The notes: a model not told the origin generated them from the letters alone. Positions 38,604 through 48,101 are shown, counted from the stretch's first letter. The stretch: DNA of 64,000 nt from Geomicrobium sp. JCM 19038 (GCF_000698125.1 NZ_BAXA01000002.1:310001-374000), one strand, 5' to 3'. Made by a program: numbers and translations.

Positions 38604-39341
38604 ATGCACACCTCTGCCCAACTGCACTTTGGCAATAAGACTGGAAAGACGCTTCCCTTTCTTTGGCTACAATTAGGTGGAAAAAGGAACGATGAATTCC
38701 TACTTACTGCTTTAAAGGCTAGTGGCTTTAAGACAAAGTACTTAGAACAGATCCCAGACACGGTAGACGATGTAGTAAATGATGTATCACTATTATCAAA
38801 AGAAGAGAGTTTTTATTTATTAGAGAGCGGACGACTGTATGGATTGATGAATCGTTTTCGTATCTGTGCTGCGATTCCAGCAGATACACCAGATCTTCTT
38901 AAGAAAACGGTAGAATCGGATATTACGACGTTAATTTGTATTAATCAAAGCTCAAGGTCGATTGCACAACACTTTGCTACAGCGATTGATTACTCGTCTT
39001 ATGTAGATCCTCTATTACAAACGGAACTTATTGAAGTACTGCGACTAAATCGTTCGTCAGTCATTAACGAGCCTCCTTTTGAAATTGTAAAAAGGAATAT
39101 GGACCCGGATGCTTTAATGCTTGATCATGCGAAAGCATCGATCCGCTTAACGGCGTCTGAATGTCGAGTGCTAGATTCAATTTTAAAAGGGAAAAGCAAT
39201 CGAAAGATTGCTGAAGATGATTTTTTATCTGTTTCGACCGTGAACAATCACGTCAGTCAGTTGACGAAAAAGATTAACGCGAATGATCGGACACATGCAA
39301 TTAAGCGGGTCATTCAATTAGGTTGGTTACGTTCTGGATAA
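38604..39341 (+). CDS. LuxR/GerE-type HTH transcriptional regulator (orphan)
   Basis: 245 residues. The C-terminal quarter is a clear GerE HTH (LTASECRVLDSILKGKSNR, then VSTVNNHVSQLTKKINANDR, ending HAIKRVIQLGWL), close in pattern to the DegU end. The N-terminal 170 residues do not show the DD/D/K pattern of a phospho-receiver; they may be a degenerate receiver or an unrelated sensor fold. No kinase is adjacent. Start ATG 38604 follows AAAGGAGGG; an earlier in-frame ATG at 38580 lacks one. It stands where flagellin usually lies, inside the late flagellar cluster, so a motility regulator is likely but unproven. Confidence 0.8.
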   Translation: MHTSAQLHFGNKTGKTLPFLWLQLGGKRNDEFLLTALKASGFKTKYLEQIPDTVDDVVNDVSLLSKEESFYLLESGRLYGLMNRFRICAAIPADTPDLLKKTVESDITTLICINQSSRSIAQHFATAIDYSSYVDPLLQTELIEVLRLNRSSVINEPPFEIVKRNMDPDALMLDHAKASIRLTASECRVLDSILKGKSNRKIAEDDFLSVSTVNNHVSQLTKKINANDRTHAIKRVIQLGWLRSG

Positions 39342-39347
39342 GTCAAT

Positions 39348-39375
39348 TAAACATTTTGACCAAACAAACCGATAT
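39348..39375 (+). promoter_or_regulatory. SigD-type promoter upstream of the small flagellar-cluster genes
   Basis: TAAA, 16 bases, then ACCGATAT (7 of 8 to the SigD -10). It lies immediately after the LuxR-type gene. Confidence 0.7.
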
Positions 39376-39383
39376 AGGTAAGG

Positions 39384-39408
39384 GAAGCAACTCTATGAAT
39401 GTTGCTTC
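39384..39408 (+). promoter_or_regulatory. Leader hairpin with adjacent GGA motifs
   Basis: GAAGCAAC and GTTGCTTC form a perfect 8-bp stem with a 9-base loop, in the predicted SigD transcript leader. AGGGA lies at its base and GTGGAG follows at 39421. CsrA binding is possible but unproven. Confidence 0.4.
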
Positions 39409-39435
39409 TCAACTATCATTGTGGAGTTGGTGAAT

Positions 39436-39804
39436 GTGCATGAACGGGAATTGTACAACCGGTTTGGCATTCTTGGTGACCGAGTCGTTTATGCTTTAGA
39501 ACATGCTGAAGCTTTGATGGATTCAAAAGCAAAGTGTGATGAAGTTCTTCGGCATTTAAAAGAAGTGCTTCTGTTTTATTCTGAGCTCGAAGGTTTGATT
39601 CCTAGAACAGGTGACAATCGAGAAATTGGAAACATAAAGGCAAGGCTGACACGAAATCGTCGTGGGATTGAGGAAGTGATGTATCTCGTGGAACTAGGGA
39701 ATACCGTGCGTGCATCTGAAATGCTCTCATTGACAATCCTTCCGGCTAGTCGGCGTTTGAATGAGCATTGCATGTCTGCATTATCACTTGAGCCAAATGT
39801 CTAA
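39436..39804 (+). CDS. Small helical protein in flagellar cluster, function unknown
   Basis: About 122 residues (HERELYNRFGILGDRVVYAL at the start), predicted mostly helical, with no signal peptide or membrane segment. I do not recognise a family. Several start codons are possible (GTG 39421, 39430, 39436); the GTG at 39436 is best placed relative to GGAG. It follows a SigD-type promoter and precedes a YjfB-like motility gene, so it is likely expressed with late flagellar genes. A small export chaperone is one option, on the basis of size and fold only. Confidence 0.6.
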   Translation: MHERELYNRFGILGDRVVYALEHAEALMDSKAKCDEVLRHLKEVLLFYSELEGLIPRTGDNREIGNIKARLTRNRRGIEEVMYLVELGNTVRASEMLSLTILPASRRLNEHCMSALSLEPNV

Positions 39805-39822
39805 GTAGATGGAGGAACTGAG

Positions 39823-40020
39823 ATGGATATTGCTGGTTTATCAATGTTGCAATCTCAACAGGCGACTCAACTTAATGTGAATGTTGCACTACTTAAGAAA
39901 TCTCAAGATGTTGCTGTTGAGCAACATCAACAATTAGATCGTATGCAAGTTGATACTAGGGTGGAAGCGGTAAAAGTTACTGAACCGTTTAAAGGAGCAC
40001 AGGTTGATGTTCGTGCATAA
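39823..40020 (+). CDS. YjfB-family putative motility protein
   Basis: 65 residues: MDIAGLSMLQSQQATQLNVN, then VALLKKSQDVAVEQ. This matches the small YjfB/putative motility protein family, which tends to be SigD-controlled in Bacillus. Its molecular function is unknown. It lies 18 bases after the previous gene and ends in a strong terminator. Confidence 0.75.
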   Translation: MDIAGLSMLQSQQATQLNVNVALLKKSQDVAVEQHQQLDRMQVDTRVEAVKVTEPFKGAQVDVRA

Positions 40021-40053
40021 GAACAATATCCTATTCGGGTGTTGTTCTTTTTT
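40019..40053 (+). terminator. Terminator after the yjfB-like gene
   Basis: A 13-bp stem with two wobble pairs (40019-40031 with 40037-40049), a 5-base loop and a T-run. Confidence 0.8.
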
Positions 40054-40114
40054 ATTATGGAACCCTGATTGTAGCAGTTTTATATGGCTAAAGAAGGATT
40101 TCTGCGTTTGGGAC

Positions 40115-40141
40115 TATAGAGTGCGGGCGATCCGCCGATAT
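40115..40141 (+). promoter_or_regulatory. SigD-type promoter of flaG
   Basis: TATA (3 of 4 to TAAA), 15 bases, then a perfect GCCGATAT, 33 bases before the flaG start. Confidence 0.75.
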
Positions 40142-40174
40142 AGTAAACAAACATGTGGAAAGTAGGTATCTGCT

Positions 40175-40513
40175 GTGCGAATGAATGACATTACGGGCAT
40201 GGAATTCAGAGGACGTATAAATGGAGTACAGGAACAGTTACCAAGTAAAGAGAAAACGAGAGTGCTAGAAGAGAAGGGTCGTCCAATTAATAAGGAAACA
40301 GTTCGTATACATGTCGAAGAGGCGAATCGTCAATTTGAGTCACGTCATACGAATTTGCGTTTTAAGATTCATGAAGATTTATCAAGGATTTATGTACAAG
40401 TCATCGATCGTCAGTCTGAAGAAGTGATACGAGAAGTCCCTCCAGAGAAGCTTCTTGATTTGAACGCAGCAATTTTAAAGCAAGCAGGCATGATTATTGA
40501 TGTTGAACGTTGA
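40175..40513 (+). CDS. flaG: FlaG family flagellar protein (YvyC)
   Basis: 112 residues; the C-terminal half (RFKIHEDLSRIYVQVIDRQ, then EVIREVPPEKLLDL) is the FlaG domain. FlaG-like proteins sit upstream of fliD and affect filament length. The GTG start has AAAGTAGG eight bases upstream. Confidence 0.9.
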   Translation: MRMNDITGMEFRGRINGVQEQLPSKEKTRVLEEKGRPINKETVRIHVEEANRQFESRHTNLRFKIHEDLSRIYVQVIDRQSEEVIREVPPEKLLDLNAAILKQAGMIIDVER

Positions 40514-40540
40514 CAGTTGCATGTAGCAATTGTCTTTTTT
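40512..40540 (+). terminator. Terminator between flaG and fliD
   Basis: A 9-bp stem with one wobble (40512-40520 with 40526-40534) and six T residues. It makes a separate fliD promoter necessary. Confidence 0.75.
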
Positions 40541-40573
40541 ATGAAGAGCTGAAAAGGAATTGTGATTGAACGT

Positions 40574-40599
40574 TAACAAGTTATCAAATGAGTCGATAT
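40574..40599 (+). promoter_or_regulatory. SigD-type promoter of fliD
   Basis: TAAC (3 of 4), 14 bases, then GTCGATAT (7 of 8), 31 bases before the fliD ATG. Confidence 0.65.
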
Positions 40600-40630
40600 A
40601 AAGAATAAGTCAAGAAGCGGGGTGGCTGTA

Positions 40631-42450
40631 ATGAGAATTTCCGGTTTTGCGTCAGGAATGGATATTAACCAAATGGTATCAGACTTAATGAGAGCAGAAC
40701 GAGCTCCGATGGATAAATTTACCCAACAACAGACATTTAAGAATTGGCAAGTCGATGCTATAGAGAATTAAACACAAAGGTTCGAGCGTTTGAACAGTCG
40801 ATCTTTGATCGCTTGTTAACACCTAGTCGTTTTTTAGCGAGAACAGGTAGTTCAACGAATGAATCACTCGTTTCAGTAACATCAACGTCAGGAACAGGAA
40901 ACTCGCACTATACGATCGATCGAGTAAATCAATTGGCAAAGGCAGCTTCGACACATAGTAAGTCGAAAATTAACGGTGAAGAAGGCATTGATCCTAACAC
41001 ATCTTTCAAAGATCTAAATTTAGATTCAATGAGTTGGGCTAAAGGTCAAGTAAAAAGAGACCTTTTAGAACGTGGTGAAGATGGCGTTTATAGGCTCGGG
41101 CTTGAGGGTGAAAGCATTGGTGAGAGCCCAGTCGTTCGAGTGAATGGACGAGAATATGAAGTAGTAAGCGATATGGATAACCTAGATGAAGGAAAAGTCT
41201 TCATCGAAAACGGAGAGCTAACGTTTGCCCTTGATGAAGTCTCAGAGAATGCACGCGTCGAAGTGGAGTATGTTGACCCGAGTGGAGAAGGGAATTATAC
41301 GAAAGCAAGTATGAGCACGTTTGACGCGAATGGCGAACAACAGACACATACGATGTTCATTACCGAATCCGATTCTTTACGCAGTGTGATGAACAATTTT
41401 AACAATAGCCCGATTGGGGTTACGATGTTTTATGATGAATTTTCGAATCGTGTCTCCGTGAGTCGAACGGAGACAGGTGTGTTTAATCAACAAGAGGGTT
41501 CTGATGAGATTATTTTCAATACGTTGAATCTGCCTTCAAATAATGAAGGTGAAGACGTATCAAATGGTGAACAGTCATTTAACTTTTTCAATAGTGTCCT
41601 AAATCTTGAATCAGGCCAACACGGTGCGCAAAACGCCAAGTTTGAGATTAATGGATTAGAGACTGAGAGACAATCGAATACATTCACAATCGGCAACTTA
41701 ACGATGACACTAAGAGGTCAATTTGATGAGCCGATCAGTGTTTCTTCCTCTGTTGATACAGAAAATATCGTAAAGAACATTACAGAGTTCGTTGAGGAGT
41801 ACAATGCGCTCATTGAAGAAATGAACGGGTTAGTCAATGAACGGCAAAATCGAGATTATCCTCCTCTTACGAGTGAACAACGAAGTGAGATGTCTGATCA
41901 TGAGATTGAACTTTGGGAAGAGAAGGCTCAAAGTGGACTAATGAGTCGGGATCGTGAACTGCAAAGCTTCTTAACGAATATGCGGATGACGCTTTATCAA
42001 TCTGTGGATCAAGATCAATCCAATATTCGCCATTTAGGGGATCTCGGGATTACAACCTCAACGGATTACTTGGATAATGGAAAGCTCGTCATTGATGAAG
42101 CGAAGCTTCAGGCAGCGGTGGAGAACGATCCAGAAGGGGCGTATCATTTCTTCGCTGGGTCAGGTGAGAACCAAGGAATTGCCCGTCAACTTCGTCAAGA
42201 TGTCAACAATGGGATTGACGCCATTTCTCGAAAAGCCGGTGGTTCTAACGGGCGTCACCAAAACCATCAATTTGCTATTGGTCGTGAATTGAATCAATTG
42301 GATTCGAGAATTGAGAACTTTGAGCGGCGATTAGCACAAAAGGAACAGCGATATTGGCGCCAGTTCACTGCGATGGAACAAGCCATTGCCCGTTCAAATA
42401 GTCAAGGAGATATGCTGTATAACTTTATGTTTGGTAACGGTAATTTCTAA
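40631..42450 (+). CDS. fliD: Flagellar filament cap protein FliD (HAP2; one frame break)
   Basis: About 606 residues when corrected. The N terminus MRISGFASGMDINQMVSDLM is diagnostic. FliD_C features include NGLETERQSNTFTIGNLTMT and FVEEYNALIEEMNGLVN, and a C-terminal coiled coil (SRIENFERRLAQKEQRYWRQ) ends the protein. It caps the growing filament and chaperones flagellin folding. The frame breaks at about 40759 after WQVDA; one T restores YRELNTKVRAFEQ. The start follows GGGGTGG. Confidence 0.93.
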
Positions 42451-42463
42451 AGGGGGCTTACGA

Positions 42464-42874
42464 ATGACGTATACTCAGGCAATGTCTCAACAAGCGTATC
42501 AACAAAACCAATTTCAAACGGCTTCTCCTGGAGAATTAACGTTGATGTTGTATAACGGCTGTTTGAAGTTTTTGAGGTTGGCAAAACGAGGATTAGAAGC
42601 AGAGAACTATGAAGAAAAGAATAAGAACATCACAAAAGCGCAAAATATTATTCGGGAATTGATGGTCACGTTGCAAGTGAACGATGAGACGAGTGAACAG
42701 ATGCTCAAACTTTATGATTACGTTCATGACCAACTTATTCAAGCTAACGTACATAACCGCAAAGAGAACTTAGATAACGCAGAAGCGATTGTGACAGAGT
42801 TTCGTGATACGTGGAAGCAAGTCATTCAAGTCGATCGTCAAAACCGTCATCAAGGTGGGCAATTGCCTGTATGA
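42464..42874 (+). CDS. fliS: Flagellin-specific export chaperone FliS
   Basis: 136 residues: YQQNQFQTASPGELTLMLYN and FLRLAKRGLEAENYEEKNKN are the FliS motifs. It binds the flagellin C terminus in the cytoplasm. Start ATG 42464 follows AAAGGGGG. Its presence, with FliW and FliD, implies that flagellin is encoded elsewhere in the genome. Confidence 0.95.
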   Translation: MTYTQAMSQQAYQQNQFQTASPGELTLMLYNGCLKFLRLAKRGLEAENYEEKNKNITKAQNIIRELMVTLQVNDETSEQMLKLYDYVHDQLIQANVHNRKENLDNAEAIVTEFRDTWKQVIQVDRQNRHQGGQLPV

Positions 42875-43233
42875 GCAACTTAAATGCTTTGCATGAGTTA
42901 ACGATTAAGCTATATGATCACCTTACATTGCCGTTACCGACAAATGATGATGATCGGGATCAATACATCGAGAAAGTCGATCGCTATTTAGAGCGAAGAG
43001 AATTAAGGCTGTCTTCGTTGCACCAAGTTGAACGAAACAAAAAAACCATGATCGTCGCGAAAGAGATTATGGACATGAACAATAAGATCGATATGAAATT
43101 ACAAGAAGTAAGAAGCGTCATTGGTCGAGACTTACATCGTGTGCGTGCTCAAAAGCAGATCAATGATCAATACGAAGGAACAACACCGTCGCAACAACCG
43201 ATGACGAGTTATTATTTTGATCAGAAAAACTAA
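42871..43233 (+). CDS. fliT: FliT-type flagellar chaperone
   Basis: 120 residues, helical, starting MSNLNALHELTIKLYDHL, with its ATG overlapping the fliS stop as ATGA. FliT is the chaperone of FliD. Low conservation means the call rests on context, size and helical pattern. Confidence 0.82.
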   Translation: MSNLNALHELTIKLYDHLTLPLPTNDDDRDQYIEKVDRYLERRELRLSSLHQVERNKKTMIVAKEIMDMNNKIDMKLQEVRSVIGRDLHRVRAQKQINDQYEGTTPSQQPMTSYYFDQKN

Positions 43234-43263
43234 GCTTCGAATTTAAATTTTCGAGGCTTTTTG
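43232..43263 (+). terminator. Terminator of fliDST
   Basis: A 10-bp stem with one wobble (43232-43241 with 43250-43259) and a T-run. Confidence 0.75.
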
Positions 43264-43287
43264 CTATGGTTGCAGTGAGGTGATGAC

Positions 43288-43656
43288 ATGGAGATCGGCG
43301 TCGAGAGCCAAGTCAAATTTTTAGAGCGGTTAACAGAATATCTAGAAACCGTGACGGATGGTTTGCAGCTTGTTACTCAGTTTTACCATCAAGGTGAGAC
43401 GGAGCCTGCGGATCGTTTGCGGGAAGAGCTTATTCAAGGGTTCGAGCGGTTCGGGGATGAAAATGTCACGATGTATGCGATATTTCGTTCAGATGAACAG
43501 GCTTATGAAGAATGGCGAAAGCTCTTAGAAGAAGTAAAGCAACCGTTTGACTCGCTTTCTGTTAAAGGAAAGCAAGAACGTATTGCTACAGTCACGTTGC
43601 CGGCATTTCAGCGTTTTTTATTAACATCACAGCGGTTACTACGTGAGAAGAAGTGA
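43288..43656 (+). CDS. Hypothetical helical protein after fliT
   Basis: 122 residues, acidic and predicted helical, beginning MEIGVESQVKFLERLTEYLE. It has no signal peptide or membrane segment. It is preceded by GAGGTGATGAC and lies between the fliT terminator and an inverted repeat. I do not recognise the family. Its place at the end of the flagellar cluster hints at a motility role, nothing more. Confidence 0.65.
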   Translation: MEIGVESQVKFLERLTEYLETVTDGLQLVTQFYHQGETEPADRLREELIQGFERFGDENVTMYAIFRSDEQAYEEWRKLLEEVKQPFDSLSVKGKQERIATVTLPAFQRFLLTSQRLLREKK

Positions 43657-43663
43657 AATACAA

Positions 43664-43697
43664 GAATAAGCTGCCTACTGGAATAGGCAGCTTATTC
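43664..43697. terminator. Inverted repeat between convergent genes
   Basis: A perfect 14-bp stem (43664-43677 with 43684-43697). There is no long T-run on either side, so terminator strength is uncertain. It overlaps the end of the converging lipoprotein gene. Confidence 0.55.
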
Positions 43698-44621
43698 GGT
43701 TCCTTCTTGTTGCATGTTTTGGAAAGCTTCTGTATCAATTTGTACAGGCTCTGCTTCTTCTTTAACAAAGTCAGGGATCGTGATGGGATCAATCTCATTG
43801 TGGCGATTGTACGTCAGGTCTAATTGTTGATTTGCATGAATTTGTGCACCTTGTTCAGGTGAGATGAACAGTTCAATCGAAGTAGAGAACGATTCTAAGT
43901 ACTTTGATTCGCGATCGATTGTAAGTTCATAATTTAACGATTGAATGGTAAGAAGTGATTGCAAATCATCCATCATTAAGCCAAACCCTCCTTGCAAAAC
44001 GTCAGAAATCTGTTCACCTTGCTCATTGACAGTTTCCGTGTCACCAATTGCTGTAATCGTAATCGTCCCATCATCATTTTCTTCCAGCGACAAGGAGCTC
44101 TCTACAATGTAATCAAGAAGAATGCTTAACTGCTGTTCATCTTGGTAGTTCTGTAAAGAGTTCATGGATTGTAACGTTTCATCGGGCATGTGCATCCACG
44201 TTTCAAAGTTAGGTTCATAAATGTAGAACCCTTCTGTTTCATGTAAATAAGTTTCAAATGTTCGTTCGAGTTCTTCATCATTCGGGTCGGTCATCGTCGC
44301 AATTTCATGATAAGCAAAAGGGTCCTTCGATACCCATTGCGTCGTTTCGGTGTGAACATAAGATGTATTAATATTCCTTCGATTACGTTGTTCAGCAGAC
44401 ATGGATACTTCAAAGCTGTCCAATTGTTGCATTGCTTCCATTGATGAAGTGATCCATGAAAGTGCTTCTTCACTTTCATCTTCTTCAACATGTTGGTCTT
44501 CGTCAGTTATACGTTCATCTTCGGGGACGTCTCGTTCTGTATCTTCTTCATCAGAATCAAGACAAGCGGTAACGACACTGACAGTTACGGCGAGAGTGAT
44601 GGATAGAAGTAATTTTCGCAC
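43692..44621 (-). CDS. DUF6612-like lipoprotein
   Basis: 309 residues from the GTG at 44621 (AAGGGGA upstream). A signal peptide ends in a lipobox-like VTAC, then a very acidic linker follows. The main domain (about 60-290) has the pattern of small outer-surface lipoproteins related to LolA/LppX-type folds (DUF6612-like), with SMEAMQQLDSFEVSM and TETTQWVSKDPFAYHE. Function is unknown; lipid or ligand carriage is inferred from the fold only. It interrupts the usual fliT-hpf order on the opposite strand. Confidence 0.7.
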   Translation of the reverse strand: MRKLLLSITLAVTVSVVTACLDSDEEDTERDVPEDERITDEDQHVEEDESEEALSWITSSMEAMQQLDSFEVSMSAEQRNRRNINTSYVHTETTQWVSKDPFAYHEIATMTDPNDEELERTFETYLHETEGFYIYEPNFETWMHMPDETLQSMNSLQNYQDEQQLSILLDYIVESSLSLEENDDGTITITAIGDTETVNEQGEQISDVLQGGFGLMMDDLQSLLTIQSLNYELTIDRESKYLESFSTSIELFISPEQGAQIHANQQLDLTYNRHNEIDPITIPDFVKEEAEPVQIDTEAFQNMQQEGTE

Positions 44622-44749
44622 AGTCAGATCCCCTTTCATTGGAGCTTCTGACTGTATCGTACCATATATTTTTGGATACTGTATGTGCGACGAAATAGAC
44701 GGTTAGACCCTTAGGAAGAATGTTGTCATTTTATTGTAACGAATTTGTC

Positions 44750-44776
44750 GTTTTAGAAGGGATTTAAGAGTGGTAT
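44750..44776 (+). promoter_or_regulatory. Candidate SigB-type promoter of hpf
   Basis: GTTTTA, 15 bases, then TGGTAT, each 5 of 6 to the general-stress SigB consensus. B. subtilis hpf (yvyD) is known to be SigB- and SigH-controlled. Confidence 0.4.
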
Positions 44777-44816
44777 ATAGAAAGTGTAGACATCCTGAAA
44801 GGAGGAGTTCTTGATG

Positions 44817-45381
44817 ATGAATTACAACATCCGTGGTGAGAACATGGAAGTAACACCATCATTACGAGACTATGTGGAAAAGAAAGTTGGCAAGGTGGAG
44901 AGGTACTTTGACTCGACCTGTTGCTGACGTTCATGTTAAAATGCAGGTGAGAAGCACAAATGAACACAGTATTGAAGTGACGATTCCCATGTCTCAGCTT
45001 CTTCTACGAGCAGAAGAAAAGCATTCAGATATGTACGCGGCGATTGATCTCGTCGTTGAGAAGCTCGAACGACAAATTCGCAAGTACAAAACAAAGGTTA
45101 ATCGCAAGTTTCGTCAAAGTGGAACAAAGGATATCTTTAAAAACGAAATCGGTGTAACGGAACTGTCGAACGGTTATTCTCCTGAAGAGGAAGAAGATTA
45201 CTTTAACCTCGTTCGTACGAAACGTTTTAATTTAAAGCCGATGGATGCTGAGGAAGCCGTTCTACAAATGGACATGTTAGGCCACTCATTCTTCGTATTT
45301 TCAAATGCAGATAACGGTGATACAAATGTTGTTTACCGAAGAAAAGATGGTCGCTACGGTTTGATTGAACCAGAAGCTTAA
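44817..45381 (+). CDS. hpf: Long-form ribosome hibernation promoting factor Hpf (one frame break)
   Basis: About 188 residues when corrected. The N-terminal S30AE domain begins MNYNIRGENMEVTPSLRDYV. The C-terminal dimerization domain has TKRFNLKPMDAEEAVLQMDM, then LGHSFFVFSNAD and VVYRRKDGRYGLIEP, as in long HPF that forms 100S ribosome dimers. The frame breaks at about 44917 after RYFDST. Two added bases (CCCC for CC) give RYFDSTPVADVHVKM and match the family length. GGAGGAG precedes the start; ATG 44814 is an alternative. Confidence 0.92.
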
Positions 45382-45389
45382 AACGAGCG

Positions 45390-45427
45390 AAAGGGATCGC
45401 CCCAAATGATGGGCGATCCCTTTTTTT
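45390..45427 (+). terminator. Terminator of hpf
   Basis: A perfect 13-bp GC-rich stem (45390-45402 with 45411-45423) and a T-run. Confidence 0.9.
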
Positions 45428-45572
45428 ACGATACGACAAATTCCCCTCATTGTATCAAAGAAGACAAATTGTTAAAATAGGGATTGGAGACAATTGATAC
45501 AAATTGGGTAAATAGGTAAAACCCTCATATACTCCATCAACATCAACCCAACTTTGAGAGGAAGATGGTCAA

Positions 45573-48086
45573 GTGATTGGTCTAATAAAGAAAGTTATTG
45601 GAGATACAGACGATAAAAAATTAAAGAAACTACAAAAGATTGTAGACAGTGTAAATGATCTTGGCGATGACATGAAAGCATTGTCTGACCACCAACTTGC
45701 CGAGAGAACAGAGAACTTCAAATCACGTTATGAAGGCGGAGAATCACTCGATGATCTACTGCCGGAAGCGTTTGCCGTCGTACGCGAAGGAGCAGACCGT
45801 GTGCTTGGAATGCGTCCATTTGATGTACAAGTAGTCGGTGGTGTTGTTTTGCATCGCGGTGATACAGCGGAAATGAAGACGGGTGAAGGTAAAACCCTTG
45901 TAGCAACGATGCCGGTTTATTTGAACGCGATTACTGGAAAAGGAGTCCACGTCGTTACGGTGAACGACTATCTTGCTAGGCGAGATAGCGAGCAAATGGG
46001 TGAACTGTACCGTTTCTTAGGGCTTACTGTCGGTCTAAATGAAAAAGGTCTAACAAAAGATGAGAAGCGTGAAGCATACAAGTGTGACGTCGTGTACGGA
46101 ACGAACAATGAGTTTGGCTTTGATTATCTTCGTGACAATATGGTGTTATACAAAGATCAAATGGTTCAGCGTTCTCTTCACTATGCAGTGGTCGATGAAG
46201 TCGATTCAATTCTTGTTGACGAAGCAAGAACGCCACTCATCATTTCAGGTTCTGTTGAACAGAGCACAGACCTTTACGTAAAAGCTGATGGCTTCGTTCG
46301 GATGCTTCGGGAAGAAGAAGATTTTACGTATGAAGAGAAATCCAAAAACGTACGTTTAACAGAAGAAGGCGTTAATAAAGCGGAGAATTATTTTGGCTTA
46401 GATAACCTATTTGATTCTGGAAACGTTCAACTTACCCATCATATTAACCAATCGTTAAAAGCGCATCGTGCAATGAACCGTGATGAAGATTATGTAGTCG
46501 AAGAAGGCGAAGTTGTCATCGTTGACTCCTTTACAGGACGTCTGATGAAAGGACGCCGTTATGGAGACGGACTTCACCAAGCGATTGAAGCAAAAGAAAG
46601 CTTAGCCATCCAAAAAGAAAGTATGACACTAGCGTCCATCACGTTCCAAAACTACTTCCGTATGTACCAGAAATTGTCGGGAATGACCGGTACAGCTAAG
46701 ACGGAAGAAGAAGAATTCCAAAACATTTACAACATGAACGTTATTTCTGTTCCGACGAACGTTCCGATTCAACGACAAGATCAATCTGATTTGATCTATC
46801 GTAAAATGGAATTCAAATTCAAAGCAGTTGCTGAACGTGTCGAGGAGATCCACAAAACAGGACAACCCATTCTAGTTGGTACAGCGAATGTGGATACATC
46901 TGAGCTCGTTTCAAAGATGCTTAAAAAACGAAAGATTGAACACAACGTCTTAAACGCTAAGAACCACGCGAATGAAGCAAAAATCATTACAAAGGCCGGA
47001 GAAAAAGGCGCAGTTACGATTGCGACGAACATGGCCGGTCGTGGTACAGATATTAAACTTGGAGAAGGTGTACCGGAGCTAGGTGGTTTGTTCGTACTCG
47101 GTACGGAGCGTAACGAAAGTCGTCGTATTGATAACCAGCTTCGTGGACGTTCAGGCCGTCAAGGTGACCCAGGAATGTCACAGTTCTATCTTTCAATGGA
47201 AGATACGCTCATGAGACGTTTTGCAAACGAACAAATGCAAAGTACGTTAGAAAAGATGGGTATGGAAGACGATGAGCCTCTTGAAAGTAAAGTTGTTACA
47301 CGAATTGTTGAGTATTCTCAAAAACGAGTTGAGGGGCACAACTTCGATGCTCGTAAACAAATTCTTCAATACGACGATGTAATGCGTGAGCAGCGCGACA
47401 TCATTTATAAGCAACGAATGGACGTGCTTGAGTCAGACAACCTTGAAGAAGTTGTAAGTGGCATGATGCAAAGTGTACTCGAACGAACGGTTGCACAGTT
47501 TACGCCTGAAAGTGAAGTACCGGAAGACTGGGATATTGATGGTCTGATTGCAGAGCTGAACAACTCTGTACTTTACCGTGGCGATGTTACGGTAAACGAC
47601 TTGTATGGTAAGGAACCAGAAGAGATCGTTGAACTTCTTGAAGGTAAGGTCAAAGCCAACTACAAAGCCAAAGAAGCTGAAATTGGCGAAGAAAAGATGC
47701 GCGAGTTCGAAAAGGTCATTATGCTTCGTGCGGTTGATCGCAAATGGATGAATCACATTGATCAAATGGAGCAGCTACGTCAGGGAATTCACTTACGTGC
47801 GTATGCGCAAAACGACCCTCTTCGCGAATACCGTCAAGAAGGGTACAACATGTTCGAAATCATGGTTTCTGATATCGAGGAAGAAGTGACTCGTTATGTC
47901 ATGAAAGCAAGAATTCGAAACAACATGCAGCGTGAACAAGTCGCTGAACAACAACAAGCGACCCACGGTGAACAAAAGCAGGAACAAAAGAAAAAACAAC
48001 CGATCAAAAAGACACCTGAAGCAGGTCGTAATGAGCCTTGCCCATGTGGTAGCGGTAAGAAATACAAACATTGCCACGGTGCATAA
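45573..48086 (+). CDS. secA: Preprotein translocase ATPase SecA (housekeeping)
   Basis: 837 residues with MKTGEGKT Walker [30 protein letters not shown] and the [14 protein letters not shown] motif. The linker is glutamine/lysine-rich and the tail has the SEC-C zinc motif [14 protein letters not shown]. It drives Sec export through SecYEG. The intact C-terminal zinc tail distinguishes it from SecA2 at 15205-17583. It is followed by prfB after 15 bases, as in B. subtilis. Confidence 0.97.
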   Translation: MIGLIKKVIGDTDDKKLKKLQKIVDSVNDLGDDMKALSDHQLAERTENFKSRYEGGESLDDLLPEAFAVVREGADRVLGMRPFDVQVVGGVVLHRGDTAEMKTGEGKTLVATMPVYLNAITGKGVHVVTVNDYLARRDSEQMGELYRFLGLTVGLNEKGLTKDEKREAYKCDVVYGTNNEFGFDYLRDNMVLYKDQMVQRSLHYAVVDEVDSILVDEARTPLIISGSVEQSTDLYVKADGFVRMLREEEDFTYEEKSKNVRLTEEGVNKAENYFGLDNLFDSGNVQLTHHINQSLKAHRAMNRDEDYVVEEGEVVIVDSFTGRLMKGRRYGDGLHQAIEAKESLAIQKESMTLASITFQNYFRMYQKLSGMTGTAKTEEEEFQNIYNMNVISVPTNVPIQRQDQSDLIYRKMEFKFKAVAERVEEIHKTGQPILVGTANVDTSELVSKMLKKRKIEHNVLNAKNHANEAKIITKAGEKGAVTIATNMAGRGTDIKLGEGVPELGGLFVLGTERNESRRIDNQLRGRSGRQGDPGMSQFYLSMEDTLMRRFANEQMQSTLEKMGMEDDEPLESKVVTRIVEYSQKRVEGHNFDARKQILQYDDVMREQRDIIYKQRMDVLESDNLEEVVSGMMQSVLERTVAQFTPESEVPEDWDIDGLIAELNNSVLYRGDVTVNDLYGKEPEEIVELLEGKVKANYKAKEAEIGEEKMREFEKVIMLRAVDRKWMNHIDQMEQLRQGIHLRAYAQNDPLREYRQEGYNMFEIMVSDIEEEVTRYVMKARIRNNMQREQVAEQQQATHGEQKQEQKKKQPIKKTPEAGRNEPCPCGSGKKYKHCHGA

Positions 48087-48101
48087 TAAAGGATGATAAA
48101 C

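Noticed and set aside
45573-48086. A second SecA gene as a possible misassembly duplicate of SecA2
   Set aside because: The two proteins differ throughout, and only this one carries the C-terminal zinc motif. They are the expected SecA1/SecA2 pair.
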